A stretch of DNA of 14,040 bases, taken from NCBI GenBank assembly GCA_028290385.1, contig JAQGJZ010000089.1, positions 1-14,040 of the forward strand, in the 5' to 3' direction. The position numbers and the translations under genes are program-made. This stretch comes from Enterovirga sp. GTDB taxonomy: Bacteria > Pseudomonadota > Alphaproteobacteria > Rhizobiales > Beijerinckiaceae. The notes under the pieces were generated by a model, which was given only the letters and a program-made list of their open reading frames with translations, was not told the DNA's origin and made no database searches. Below are positions 1 through 6,663 of the stretch, in pieces. How positions within the stretch are numbered: position 1 is the stretch's first letter; each line of letters opens with the position of its first letter.

Positions 1-29
1 GCCCTGCCAGCCAATCAACCCTGCAATAG
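1..29 (+). CDS. Possible 3' tail of an upstream gene (partial)
   Basis: In frame 3 the first bases read P-A-S-Q-S-T-L-Q followed by TAG at 27-29, just before the Shine-Dalgarno of the next gene. In many Hyphomicrobiales the gene before a Trm112-like gene encodes a LON substrate-binding-domain protein, so this could be its C-terminus. Eight codons cannot prove it. The call rests on position and known synteny only. Confidence 0.2.
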
Positions 30-39
30 GAGCCTGCCC

Positions 40-243
40 GTGCCCGACGAGACCGGCGGGATCGAGCCGACCCGCATCGACCCGCGCCTGCTCGAACTCC
101 TCGTCTGCCCGCTGACCAAGTGCCGGCTGGATTACGACGCGGGCGCGCAGGAGCTGATCAGCCGCGGCGCGCGGCTCGCCTATCCGATTCGCGACGGCAT
201 CCCCATCATGCTGCCGGAAGAGGCAAGGCCGCTGACGGACTGA
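40..243 (+). CDS. Trm112-like small protein (YcaR/UPF0434 family)
   Basis: A 67-residue protein of the Trm112/YcaR family. The core covers residues 15-63: an LLELLVCP stretch, a short beta hairpin with an ELIS segment, then the family's most conserved motif, [16 protein letters not shown]. Eukaryotic and archaeal Trm112 activates several methyltransferases; the role of the short bacterial forms is poorly defined. The usual CPxC zinc site is replaced by C23-P-L-T-K-C28, and the second pair of cysteines is absent, so zinc binding is doubtful; alphaproteobacterial members commonly look like this. The start is GTG at 40, chosen because AGGAG lies at 28-32 with a 7-base spacer. The gene converges on the CoA-transferase gene with only 6 bases between stop codons. 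The family call is secure, the function is not. Confidence 0.9.
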   Translation: MPDETGGIEPTRIDPRLLELLVCPLTKCRLDYDAGAQELISRGARLAYPIRDGIPIMLPEEARPLTD

Positions 244-249
244 AGCCCG

Positions 250-1434
250 TCAGGTCTCGACGAAGCCCCAGGCCGGGTCGGAGAAGATCTCGGCATTGTG
301 CTGGCCGAGGCGGGGAGGGGCCGTCCCGGCGACCTGCGGCTCGCCGTCGATCACGATCGGTGAGCGCAGCATCGGTACGGTGCCGCCCTGCGCCTCGGGC
401 TCGGGCAGATCGAGCACCATCCGGCGGTGAAGCACGTGCGGGTCCGCGAACACCTCGTCCAGCGTATTGATCGGGCCGGCCGGAACGCCGACGCGCTCGA
501 AGCCGGCCAGCAGATCCGCCTTTGTCCAGGTCCGGGTCACGGCGGCCAGCATCGGGACGAGGACCTCGCGGTTCGTCACGCGGGCCGGGTTGGTTGAATA
601 GGCCGGGTCATCCGCCCAATCGGTCCCGAGCAGCCCGCAGAGCTTGCGGAACTGGCCGTCGTTGCCGCACGCGATGATGATGTGCCCGTCCGCGGCCGGA
701 AACACCTGGTAGGGCACGATGGAGGTGTGGGCGTTGCCCGTCCGCGGCGGGGGGCGTCCGGTGAGCAGGTACACCATCGCCTGATTGCCGATAATGGAGA
801 CCTGCGTGTCCAGGAGGGCCATGTCGATGTGGCAGCCGCGCCCCGTCAGCGTGCGCCCCTGCAGGGCGGCGAGGATCGCGTTCGAGGAATACAGCCCGGT
901 GAAGACATCCGCGTAGGCGACCGCCGTCTTGAGCGGCTCGCCGTCGGGCTCGCCGGTCAGCGACATGATCCCGCTCATACCCTGAATCATGAAGTCGTAG
1001 CCCGGCCGGTGGGCATAGGGCCCGTTCTGCCCGAACCCGGTGACCGAGCAATAGATGAGCCGCGGGTTCACGGCCGAGAGGCTGGCGTAGTCGAGCCCGT
1101 ATTTCTGCAGCCCGCCGACCTTGAAGTTCTCGATCACGACATCCGCATGGGCGGCGAGCTTGCGGATGGTGGCCTGCCCGTCCGGGCTGTCAAGGTCGAC
1201 CTCGACCGAGCGCTTGCCCCGGTTGGTGGCGTTGAAATAGCCGGCCGCCAGATGGCTCCCGTCGGGCCGGTCCACCCAGGGCGGCCCCCAGGTGCGGGTG
1301 TCGTCGCCCGCGCCCGGGCGCTCGACCTTGACAACGTCTGCGCCGAGATCGGCGAGCAACTGACCCGCCCACGGTCCCGCGAGAATGCGGGCAAGCTCCA
1401 GGACGCGGATTCCGGCGAGGGGTTGGGTGGCCAT
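250..1434 (-). CDS. CaiB/BaiF (class III) CoA-transferase, probably glutarate CoA-transferase
   Basis: A 394-residue class III (formyl-CoA transferase-like) CoA-transferase, of normal length for the family. The N-terminal signature MATQPLAGIRVLELAR, the GPWAGQLLADLGADVVKVE segment (residues 20-38), NRGKRSVEVDL (71-81) and AYADVFTGLY (173-182) are all typical. D176 in the last block is the expected catalytic aspartate that forms the acyl-anhydride and CoA-thioester intermediates. The gene follows gcdH on the same strand after 74 bases. The same pairing in Pseudomonas (gcdH-gcdG) gives a succinyl-CoA:glutarate CoA-transferase plus glutaryl-CoA dehydrogenase, so glutarate activation is the best guess for the substrate. 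The enzyme should be cytosolic. No clear Shine-Dalgarno precedes the ATG at 1434, although the start fits the family exactly. The family is certain and the substrate is inferred from context. Confidence 0.9.
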   Translation of the reverse strand: MATQPLAGIRVLELARILAGPWAGQLLADLGADVVKVERPGAGDDTRTWGPPWVDRPDGSHLAAGYFNATNRGKRSVEVDLDSPDGQATIRKLAAHADVVIENFKVGGLQKYGLDYASLSAVNPRLIYCSVTGFGQNGPYAHRPGYDFMIQGMSGIMSLTGEPDGEPLKTAVAYADVFTGLYSSNAILAALQGRTLTGRGCHIDMALLDTQVSIIGNQAMVYLLTGRPPPRTGNAHTSIVPYQVFPAADGHIIIACGNDGQFRKLCGLLGTDWADDPAYSTNPARVTNREVLVPMLAAVTRTWTKADLLAGFERVGVPAGPINTLDEVFADPHVLHRRMVLDLPEPEAQGGTVPMLRSPIVIDGEPQVAGTAPPRLGQHNAEIFSDPAWGFVET

Positions 1435-1459
1435 GGTTGCGCTGTGAAGAAGGGGGCGG

Positions 1460-1488
1460 GTTTTCCCTGCCCCGAGGGGAGGGAAAAC
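1460..1488. repeat. Intergenic palindrome between gcdH and the CoA-transferase gene
   Basis: Perfect 9-base inverted arms (GTTTTCCCT at 1460-1468, AGGGAAAAC at 1480-1488) flank a second short CCCC/GGGG complementarity, giving a stable stem-loop in the 74-base gap between two co-directional genes. No T-run follows on the leftward strand, so it is not a standard intrinsic terminator. It resembles the short extragenic palindromes that are repeated in many Rhizobiales genomes. It could also modulate downstream expression or stabilise the upstream mRNA. Confidence 0.6.
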
Positions 1489-1508
1489 TGCCGGCCCCGG
1501 CCGTGGGG

Positions 1509-2732
1509 TCAGAAGAACGCCTGCAATCCCGTCTGCGCCCGGCCGAGGATCAGCGCATGCACATCATGCGTCCCCTCGTAGGTGTTCACCGTCTCCAGGT
1601 TCTGGGCGTGGCGCATCACATGGTACTCGCCCATGATGCCGTTGCCGCCGTGCATGTCGCGGGCGGTGCGGGCGATCTCCAGCGCCTTGCCGCAATTGTT
1701 GCGCTTGACGATGGAGATCATCTCGGGGGCCATCCTGCCCTCGTCGAACAAGCGGCCGACCCGCAGGGAGCCCTGCAGCCCGAGCGCGATCTCCGTCTGC
1801 ATGTCGGCGAGCTTCTTCTGCACGAGCTGCGTCTGGGCGAGCGGCCGGTCGAACTGCTTGCGGTCGAGCGTGTATTGGCGCGCCCGGTGCCAGCAATCCT
1901 CGGCGGCGCCTAGCGCGCCCCACGAGATGCCGTAGCGGGCCCGGTTGAGGCAGCCGAACGGGCCCTTGAGGCCGGACACGTTCGGCAGCAGCGCGTCCTC
2001 GCCTACTTCGACGTCGTCCATGACGATCTCGCCCGTGACCGAGGCGCGGAGCGACAGCTTGCCCTGGATCTTCGGGGCGGACAGGCCCTTCATGCCCTTT
2101 TCGAGCACGAAGCCGCGGATCTGGTCGCCATGCGCGGCCGATTTCGCCCAGACCACGAAGACGTCGGCGATCGGCGCGTTGGAAATCCAGGTCTTGGCGC
2201 CCGAAATCCGATAGCCATTCGCCGTCTTGACCGCGCGGGTCTTCATGCCGGCCGGGTCGGAGCCGGCATCCGGCTCCGTCAGCCCGAAACAGCCGACCCA
2301 TTCGCCGGAGGCGAGCTTCGGCAGGAACTTCCTGCGCTGGTTCTCGTCGCCATAGGCGTAGATCGGGTACATGACGAGCGAGGATTGCACGCTCATCATC
2401 GAGCGATAGCCGCTATCCACCCGCTCCACCTCGCGCGCGACGAGCCCGTAGGCGACGTAGCTCGCGCCGGCGCCGCCATACTCCTCGGGCAGGGTCACGC
2501 CGAGGAGGCCGAGCTCGCCCATCGCATTGAAGATGGACCGGTCGGTGACCTCGTTCTGGTAGGCTTCGACGATCCCGGGCAGGAGGCGCTCCTGCGCGAA
2601 TTGCCGGGCCGTGTCGCGGATCATGCGCTCGTCGTCGCTGAGCTGATCGTCGAGCAGGAAAGGATCGTCCCACTGAAAACCGGCTGACGAGCGTTTCGCC
2701 GCCGCGGACTCGTTCTGGAGAGCCTGGCTCAT
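1509..2732 (-). CDS. gcdH: Glutaryl-CoA dehydrogenase
   Basis: A 407-residue acyl-CoA dehydrogenase that oxidises and decarboxylates glutaryl-CoA to crotonyl-CoA in lysine, tryptophan and glutarate catabolism, passing electrons to ETF. Visible features are the FAD/substrate segment [14 protein letters not shown] (147-160), KTWISNAP (180-187), [17 protein letters not shown] (105-121) with R110 where the glutaryl carboxylate-binding arginine of human GCDH lies, and the C-terminal [17 protein letters not shown] (383-399) with catalytic base E386. The match to GCDH is much closer than to other acyl-CoA dehydrogenases. The reading frame is open to a further ATG at 2804, but the ATG at 2732 is preferred: an AGGAGG lies 7 bases before it and MSQ begins a normal-length protein. 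The CoA-transferase gene lies downstream on the same strand. Confidence 0.95.
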   Translation of the reverse strand: MSQALQNESAAAKRSSAGFQWDDPFLLDDQLSDDERMIRDTARQFAQERLLPGIVEAYQNEVTDRSIFNAMGELGLLGVTLPEEYGGAGASYVAYGLVAREVERVDSGYRSMMSVQSSLVMYPIYAYGDENQRRKFLPKLASGEWVGCFGLTEPDAGSDPAGMKTRAVKTANGYRISGAKTWISNAPIADVFVVWAKSAAHGDQIRGFVLEKGMKGLSAPKIQGKLSLRASVTGEIVMDDVEVGEDALLPNVSGLKGPFGCLNRARYGISWGALGAAEDCWHRARQYTLDRKQFDRPLAQTQLVQKKLADMQTEIALGLQGSLRVGRLFDEGRMAPEMISIVKRNNCGKALEIARTARDMHGGNGIMGEYHVMRHAQNLETVNTYEGTHDVHALILGRAQTGLQAFF

Positions 2733-2739
2733 AGGGGAT

Positions 2740-2745
2740 CCTCCT
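2740..2745 (-). promoter_or_regulatory. Shine-Dalgarno of gcdH (decides the start)
   Basis: Read leftward this is a perfect AGGAGG, 7 bases before the ATG at 2732. It selects the 407-residue form over the upstream in-frame ATG at 2804. Confidence 0.85.
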
Positions 2746-2876
2746 GACGGTTTGAGGGCCACATCGGCCTGCTGCTGCGGTCTTAGTCGAAGGCGGAGCG
2801 GCATGCACCCGCCTTGTGGCCGCTTTCGCAGCTGTGGCGACGCAATCGGGCTCGGCCGGGCGAGAGCCGATACTCT

Positions 2877-2904
2877 TTGAGTTTCAGCCGAACTGTGGTA
2901 TTCA
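2877..2904 (+). promoter_or_regulatory. Candidate promoter for carD
   Basis: TTGAGT and TATTCA are separated by 16 bases and lie about 215 bases before the carD start. The match to a sigma70-type consensus is partial and the leader would be long. Offered only as the best-looking hexamer pair in the gap. Confidence 0.2.
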
Positions 2905-3104
2905 GGAGACGTTCCGCCGAACTCGTCGGCTGTGCCTCACATCAGCATCCATTTTGGCGAGGTCGCGTGATCGCACGGCGGTTCTCAGTCACTGACTTTG
3001 CGATGTTGCTGCGTGGGAACGCGAAGCCGGGCCTGCGCCCGTTCGCGTGACATTTCAGATCCACTTCGGATCAGCATACCGCCCGGAAGTCCGCCGGGTG
3101 CAAC

Positions 3105-3110
3105 AGGAGG
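3105..3110 (+). promoter_or_regulatory. Shine-Dalgarno of carD (decides the start)
   Basis: A perfect AGGAGG 10 bases before the ATG at 3121. It argues against the in-frame ATG at 2998, whose extra 41 codons are arginine/serine/cysteine-rich and unlike the family. Confidence 0.8.
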
Positions 3111-3120
3111 CTTGTCCCGC

Positions 3121-3693
3121 ATGACGACCCCGAAGAAGACCGCAGCGCGCCAGGGCTTCAAGACCGGCGAGGCGGTGGTGTACCCGGCGCACGGCGTCGG
3201 GCGTATCACGGCGATCGAAGAGCAGGAGATCGCCGGCTTCAAGCTCGAGCTCTTCGTGGTCTCGTTCGAGAAGGACAAGATGGTGCTGCGCGTCCCGACC
3301 GCGAAGGCGGCGAGCGTGGGCATGCGCAAGCTCGCCGAGCCGGCCGAGATGCAGAAGGCGCTCGACATCCTGACCGGCCGGGCCCGCATCAAGCGGACCA
3401 TGTGGTCGCGTCGCGCCCAGGAATACGAGGCAAAGATCAATTCGGGCGATCTCATCGCGGTCGCCGAGGTCGTGCGCGACCTGCACCGGGCGGAGTCGCA
3501 GCCCGAGCAGTCGTACAGCGAGCGCCAGCTCTACGAGGCGGCGCTCGATCGCGTGACGCGCGAGCTCGCGCACGTGAACAAGATCACCGACACGGAAGCC
3601 ACGAAGCTCATCGAGGCGTCCCTCGCCAAGGCACCGAAGCGGGTCAAGCCCGCCTCCGAAGCCGAAGCGGACATGCAGGACGAGGCGGCCTGA
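3121..3693 (+). CDS. CarD/CdnL-family transcriptional regulator
   Basis: A 190-residue CarD_CdnL_TRCF-family protein. These bind the RNA polymerase beta subunit through an N-terminal Tudor-like domain and stabilise open promoter complexes, especially at rRNA and other growth-related promoters. The N-terminal domain spans about residues 12-70 (GEAVVYPAHGVGRITAIE, then FVVSFEKDKMVLRVP). The C-terminal helical domain spans about 75-165 and contains MWSRRAQEYEAKI, where W95 matches the conserved tryptophan that inserts next to the melted promoter DNA. A charged tail follows (KRVKPASEAEADMQDEAA). The start at 3121 is set by a strong Shine-Dalgarno and by the family N-terminus. The gene appears monocistronic, ending at an intrinsic terminator 24 bases after the stop codon. 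Not confused with Mfd, which has the same domain but is far longer. Confidence 0.93.
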   Translation: MTTPKKTAARQGFKTGEAVVYPAHGVGRITAIEEQEIAGFKLELFVVSFEKDKMVLRVPTAKAASVGMRKLAEPAEMQKALDILTGRARIKRTMWSRRAQEYEAKINSGDLIAVAEVVRDLHRAESQPEQSYSERQLYEAALDRVTRELAHVNKITDTEATKLIEASLAKAPKRVKPASEAEADMQDEAA

Positions 3694-3716
3694 GGCCGTC
3701 CGCCCGGCACACGACC

Positions 3717-3743
3717 AAAGCCCGGCTCCGCCGGGCTTTTTTT
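3717..3743 (+). terminator. Rho-independent terminator of carD
   Basis: AAAGCCCGGC (3717-3726), a tight TCC loop, and GCCGGGCTTT (3730-3739) form a perfect GC-rich stem followed by seven T residues (3737-3743). Read leftward only a short T tract follows, so it is mainly a terminator for carD. Its T-run overlaps the stop codon of the opposing acetyltransferase gene (3742-3744). Confidence 0.93.
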
Positions 3744-4302
3744 ATGTCCGGCGTTCGAGCCGAGCGGTCAGCGCGGCGGGGGTTGCCCAGGCATAGCGGC
3801 GGACCGGCAGGCGCTGGCTGTCCGGCAGGTCAGCCTCCAGGCGCTCGACCAGCGCGCCGCCCCAGTTCTCATAAGCCGACTGGGCCGCGCGGTTGGCCTC
3901 CAGCACGGTGAGATGCAGCGGCGTCCCGGCATAGGCGGGCGGGAGGCGTCTTGCCGCCTCGGCCAAGGCGAGGCGGCCGATCCCGCCGCGCTTCCGGTCG
4001 GGCCTGACATGCAGGTTGTCGATCAGCGAGCCCCAGCGGCGGTCCTGCCCGGCCAGGATGCAGGCGAGGGCGACGATGCCGGAGCCGTCCTCGCCGACGA
4101 CGACGATCTGATCGGGGCGCGTTCCGCCGGCGAGGCGGGCGCGCCAGAGGGCCCGCCGCTCCTCCGCGATCGCGCCGTCGAGATAGGCATCCAGCAGCAT
4201 GCCGCGATAGGCGGACCGCCAGCTGGCGACGTGCAGAGCGGAGACGCTCTCCCATTCGTCCGGCGCCGCGTCGCGGAAGCGCACGTCGCCGTCTATGGCC
4301 AT
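3742..4302 (-). CDS. GNAT-family N-acetyltransferase
   Basis: A 186-residue single-domain GNAT protein that should transfer an acetyl group from acetyl-CoA to an amine; the acceptor is unknown. Motif A is at residues 93-118, where LIDNLHVRP is followed by the pyrophosphate-binding loop KRGGIG (104-109). Motif B has the common N-x-x-A-x-x-x-Y pattern (N137, A140, Y144), followed by a GGALVE strand. The N-terminus (VRFRDAAPDEWESVSALHVASWRSAYRG) is typical of GNATs annotated as RimI-like or phosphinothricin-type, but no subfamily can be named. The ATG overlaps the last 10 bases of the upstream SNase-like gene, so translation is probably coupled. The stop codon lies inside the carD terminator, leaving no spacer between the convergent genes. 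Confidence 0.88.
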   Translation of the reverse strand: MAIDGDVRFRDAAPDEWESVSALHVASWRSAYRGMLLDAYLDGAIAEERRALWRARLAGGTRPDQIVVVGEDGSGIVALACILAGQDRRWGSLIDNLHVRPDRKRGGIGRLALAEAARRLPPAYAGTPLHLTVLEANRAAQSAYENWGGALVERLEADLPDSQRLPVRRYAWATPAALTARLERRT

Positions 4303-5099
4303 CTGTCGCCCGACCGGCTTGCGCGCGCTTCGACGAGTTCCAGCATATCCGGCACCACCAGGTCCAGGGTCGGCGTGCGCCGCGCCTCGACCATGCCGCG
4401 GATCCGGACCAGGCGGCCCTTGAGGGTTTCGGCCGTGACCCCGCGCGCCTTGAGGTCGGCCCAGCTACGGCGGGGAATGGTGACGTTGAAGTCGCGCGAC
4501 CAGTCCCGCCCGAAGTTGAGGTAGGTGCGCTCACGCCGCTCGCCGACGCTGAGGACGCGGCCCTCGACGACAGCGAAGCTGCCGGCCGCACGCTCGAGAT
4601 CGGCCAGGGCGGCGGCCGGAATGGGCCAGGTGCCTTCGCGCCATAAACCCAGCCGGTTCTCCCGCGCGCGGTTTTCGGCCGCGAGGAGCTCCCGCCGGCA
4701 GAGCATGTCGCGCTGGCCGGGATCCACGATTGCGAGGCCCTCGGAGACCAGAAGCTCGCCGACATCGATGGGCACCGCCCCGCCCGGTATCTCCAAAATC
4801 ACTGCGGCCCGTCCCCAGCGGTCCGGCGGCGCCAGTTCGCGCAGGCGGACCTGGGTCTGGCCGAGGCTGCGCAGCCAAAGGCCCGCGGCCCGGGCGGCCT
4901 GACCGGCCGGTGCAAGGCGAAGATCGGCAAGGCGCGCCACCCCGCCGCCGGCGAGGCGAAACTCGCCCTCGGGGCTCACATCGGCCAGGAAGTCGGACGA
5001 GGTCGTCTCGGCGCAGCGGAACGGGCGCGGAGCCTCGTCGGCACCGGCCGGTGAAGCGAGCGCCAGCAGGATCAAGGCTGGGCCGAGCCGGAGGATCAT
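4293..5099 (-). CDS. Exported SNase-like (thermonuclease-family) protein with degenerate active site
   Basis: A 268-residue protein with an N-terminal signal peptide (hydrophobic residues about 5-17, likely cleavage after A18-G-A20), then a staphylococcal-nuclease-like OB fold at about 45-155. The recognisable SNase pieces are ARLADLRLAP (55-64), PDRWGRAAVIL (92-102), ELLVSEGLAIVD (115-126) and the helix LLAAENRARENRLGLW (138-153). R97 aligns with catalytic R87 of S. aureus nuclease. However, the calcium and catalytic positions normally seen as D-x-P-E read L62-A-P-A65, so the D40 and E43 equivalents are missing and nuclease activity is doubtful. A second OB-like region at about 171-258 (VVEGRVLSVGERRERTYLNF onward) suggests nucleic-acid binding. 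The protein is probably periplasmic. The GNAT gene overlaps its 3' end. The start codon has only a weak ribosome site. Confidence 0.8.
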   Translation of the reverse strand: MILRLGPALILLALASPAGADEAPRPFRCAETTSSDFLADVSPEGEFRLAGGGVARLADLRLAPAGQAARAAGLWLRSLGQTQVRLRELAPPDRWGRAAVILEIPGGAVPIDVGELLVSEGLAIVDPGQRDMLCRRELLAAENRARENRLGLWREGTWPIPAAALADLERAAGSFAVVEGRVLSVGERRERTYLNFGRDWSRDFNVTIPRRSWADLKARGVTAETLKGRLVRIRGMVEARRTPTLDLVVPDMLELVEARASRSGDRWP

Positions 5100-5130
5100 G
5101 CGCTTGCCGCCGTTGGTGCGGCCTCCATCC

Positions 5131-5136
5131 TATGCT
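5131..5136 (+). promoter_or_regulatory. Candidate -10 box for tRNA-Arg
   Basis: TATGCT lies 17 bases before the mature tRNA 5' end, a fitting place for a -10 hexamer. No well-spaced -35 is visible (TTGGTG at 5113-5118 would leave only 12 bases), so this is weak. Confidence 0.25.
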
Positions 5137-5153
5137 AGACGGCGCCTTCGCGC

Positions 5154-5230
5154 GGTCCCGTAGCTCAGCAGGATAGAGCAGCGGTTTCCTAAACCGAAGG
5201 TCACAGGTTCGAATCCTGTCGGGACCACCA
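5154..5230 (+). tRNA. tRNA-Arg (anticodon CCT), CCA encoded
   Basis: A complete cloverleaf can be drawn by hand. The acceptor stem is GGTCCCG (5154-5160) with CGGGACC (5220-5226). The D-arm is GCTC/GAGC (5163-5166, 5176-5179). The anticodon stem CGGT/ACCG encloses the loop TTCCTAA with anticodon CCT at 5188-5190. The T-arm is ACAGG/CCTGT around TTCGAAT (5208-5214). The discriminator is A5227 and a genomically encoded CCA occupies 5228-5230. The top pair of the anticodon stem is a G-A mismatch (5181/5197). It decodes AGG, a rare codon in GC-rich alphaproteobacteria. It stands alone between the SNase-like gene and the ridA gene, with no integrase beside it. Confidence 0.97.
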
Positions 5231-5300
5231 CGATTTCGGTTCTCTGCCCGTGGTCGATCGCGGCGCGCATGAGCGCGCTGGCGGCCTCATGAAGCGCGTC

Positions 5301-5320
5301 GCCCGGCGGTCGCCCCGGGC
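5301..5320 (-). terminator. Possible terminator hairpin after ridA
   Basis: GCCCGG (5301-5306) and CCGGGC (5315-5320) form a GC-only stem with an 8-base loop, 24 bases past the ridA stop on the leftward strand. There is no T-run, so it is at best an imperfect terminator. Confidence 0.3.
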
Positions 5321-5343
5321 TGAATGGGCCGTTCGCGCCAACC

Positions 5344-5712
5344 CTAGGCGAGCGCGATCACCTGCACCTCGACAAGTGCGCCGTAATGCAGCTGCGGCGA
5401 GACCGCGACGGTGCGGGCCGGCCGGTGCGCGCCGAAGATCTCGGCATAGACCCGGTTCACGTCGGGCCAGAGCTCGATGTTGCTCACGTAGACGGTGGCG
5501 CTGACGACCTTGCCGAGCTCGGAGCCGGCGGCTTTCAGGATACCCGCGACATTGGCGAGCGCCTGCCGGGTCTGCGCTTCGATCCCATCCGGGATGCCGC
5601 CCTCGAGCCGGATCGGAAGCTGGCCCGCGACGAACAGAAAGCCGTTGGCGGAGACCGCCTGGCTGTAATGGCCGCCCGCGGGCGGTGCGTCGGCTGTGGT
5701 GATGAAGTTCAT
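5344..5712 (-). CDS. RidA (YjgF/YER057c/UK114) family protein
   Basis: A 122-residue Rid-family protein. RidA enzymes hydrolyse reactive enamine/imine intermediates to ketones and ammonia. Some relatives catalyse dedicated catabolic steps such as 2-aminomuconate deamination. Aligned by eye to E. coli RidA, the key positions are largely kept: Y16 (Y17), N86 (N88), R100 (R105, the carboxylate-binding arginine) and E115 (E120). S30 is replaced by A29 in FVAGQLP, which points away from the canonical RidA subgroup toward another Rid group. The ATG at 5712 overlaps the stop codon of the LysR gene (ATGA), so the two are co-transcribed and translationally coupled. The position beside a Mo-hydroxylase operon suggests a catabolic or detoxifying role in that pathway; this is inference. 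Confidence 0.92.
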   Translation of the reverse strand: MNFITTADAPPAGGHYSQAVSANGFLFVAGQLPIRLEGGIPDGIEAQTRQALANVAGILKAAGSELGKVVSATVYVSNIELWPDVNRVYAEIFGAHRPARTVAVSPQLHYGALVEVQVIALA

Positions 5713-6659
5713 GCTGCGTCTGCCCGGAGGATGGGTCGGCTGGAGGGTGCCGCGACGGGGGCCGCCGCGCCGAGGCGGTCGAGCGCCCAGTCGCAGAAGA
5801 GCTGGACCTTCGCAAGCTTCGCCCGCTCGGTTCCGGCCACCAGATGATAGCCGAGCGAGGACGGGAGCCGGACAGAGAAGGGCTCGACGAGCCGCCCGGC
5901 CCTGATATCGGCGGACACGACGGCGCTGCGGCCCATGGCAACGCCGAGCCCCTCGATGGCCGCCTGATAGGACGGGTAGAGCAGGTCGCAGCTGATCTCG
6001 CCCGCGAACGTGATCCCCAGGGTGCCCGCCCGTTCCAGCCACAAGGGCCAATCGTCCCGCAGGATCAAGGGCGAAGCGGTTCGGATGATGGTGTGGTGCG
6101 TCAGGTCGCGCGGGACCCGCAGGCCGCCATTGGCCCCGAGCAGGGACGGGGAGCAGACCGGAAACAGCTCCTCCCGCATGATCTTGTGGGCGACCATGTC
6201 GGGCCAATCCTCACTGGACCCGTACTGGATCGAGACGTCGTAATCCTGCGGGGCCATGTGGGTGGACGGAACAAGCGTGCGGATCCGCAGGCCGATGCTG
6301 GGATGGCGCCTGGTGAAATCGCCGATGTTCGGCAGCAGGCACTTGATCGAGAACGTGCCGAGACAGGCGATGGTCAGAATATCGCCGCGCTGCCGGTCGA
6401 TCGCCCGGTCCGTCGCGACCAGCACCTCCGTCAGGGCGGCGCGGGCCGAGGCCAGATACTCGAACCCGGCCTCCGTCAGCCGGATCGTGTTGCCGTCGCG
6501 CGTGAACAGCTTGAGGCCGAGGAGATCCTCCAGGTTCTTGATCTGGTGGCTGACGGCGCCTTGCGTCAGGTTCAGCTCGGTGGCGGCCCGGGTGAAGCTC
6601 AGGTGGCGCGCCGTCGCCTCGAAGGCGCGCAAACCCGACATGGAAGGCAAACGTCTCAA
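5709..6659 (-). CDS. LysR-type transcriptional regulator (GcvA-like)
   Basis: A 316-residue LysR-family regulator. The winged helix-turn-helix covers about residues 8-65 (LRAFEATARHLSFTRAATEL, then LTQGAVSHQIKNLED). The periplasmic-binding-protein-like effector domain covers about 90-300, with CLGTFSIKCLLPNIGDFTRRHP and later GLGVAMGRSAVV motifs as in the GcvA/AmpR-like group. The start is taken as TTG at 6659, because RRLPSMSGLRAFEA matches the usual GcvA-group N-terminus and a GGAG lies 7 bases upstream; the internal ATG at 6641 would cut the conserved RRLP. An in-frame ATG at 6812 adds 51 unfamilial residues. A proline/alanine-rich tail ends the protein. It is divergent from the hydrolase/Mo-hydroxylase operon and overlaps ridA by ATGA, making it the likely local regulator. 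The inducer is unknown. Confidence 0.92.
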   Translation of the reverse strand: MRRLPSMSGLRAFEATARHLSFTRAATELNLTQGAVSHQIKNLEDLLGLKLFTRDGNTIRLTEAGFEYLASARAALTEVLVATDRAIDRQRGDILTIACLGTFSIKCLLPNIGDFTRRHPSIGLRIRTLVPSTHMAPQDYDVSIQYGSSEDWPDMVAHKIMREELFPVCSPSLLGANGGLRVPRDLTHHTIIRTASPLILRDDWPLWLERAGTLGITFAGEISCDLLYPSYQAAIEGLGVAMGRSAVVSADIRAGRLVEPFSVRLPSSLGYHLVAGTERAKLAKVQLFCDWALDRLGAAAPVAAPSSRPILRADAA

Positions 6660-6663
6660 CCGA

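Larger units (their letters stand above)
2733..3120. other. Divergent intergenic region between gcdH and carD
   Basis: 388 bases without a convincing gene; the open frames here have no recognisable protein and no good ribosome site. It must hold the promoters for both divergent genes. Visible elements are a weak sigma70-like pair reading toward carD (TTGAGT at 2877-2882 and TATTCA at 2899-2904, spacer 16), an 11-base palindrome AGTCA-C-TGACT at 2987-2997, and a small hairpin GATCC/GGATC at 3058-3072 in the presumed carD leader. None is strong enough alone to assign a regulator. Confidence 0.5.

Noticed and set aside
682..1581. A 299-codon plus-strand frame opposite the CoA-transferase gene
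   Set aside because: It is a shadow of the minus-strand gene with no recognisable domain.
5100..5132. A 10-codon reading frame beginning MEAAP before the SNase-like gene, ending in ATGA overlap with its start
   Set aside because: It has a suggestive overlap, but ten codons without family support are not evidence of a leader peptide.
5263..5278. GCGCGC-ATGA-GCGCGC hairpin after the tRNA
   Set aside because: A short alternating GC stem with no T-run; such stems arise easily in this composition, so it is not called a terminator.
5154..5343. tRNA-Arg as an integration site for a mobile element
   Set aside because: No integrase gene and no repeated tRNA 3' end in the window; the following genes look chromosomal.
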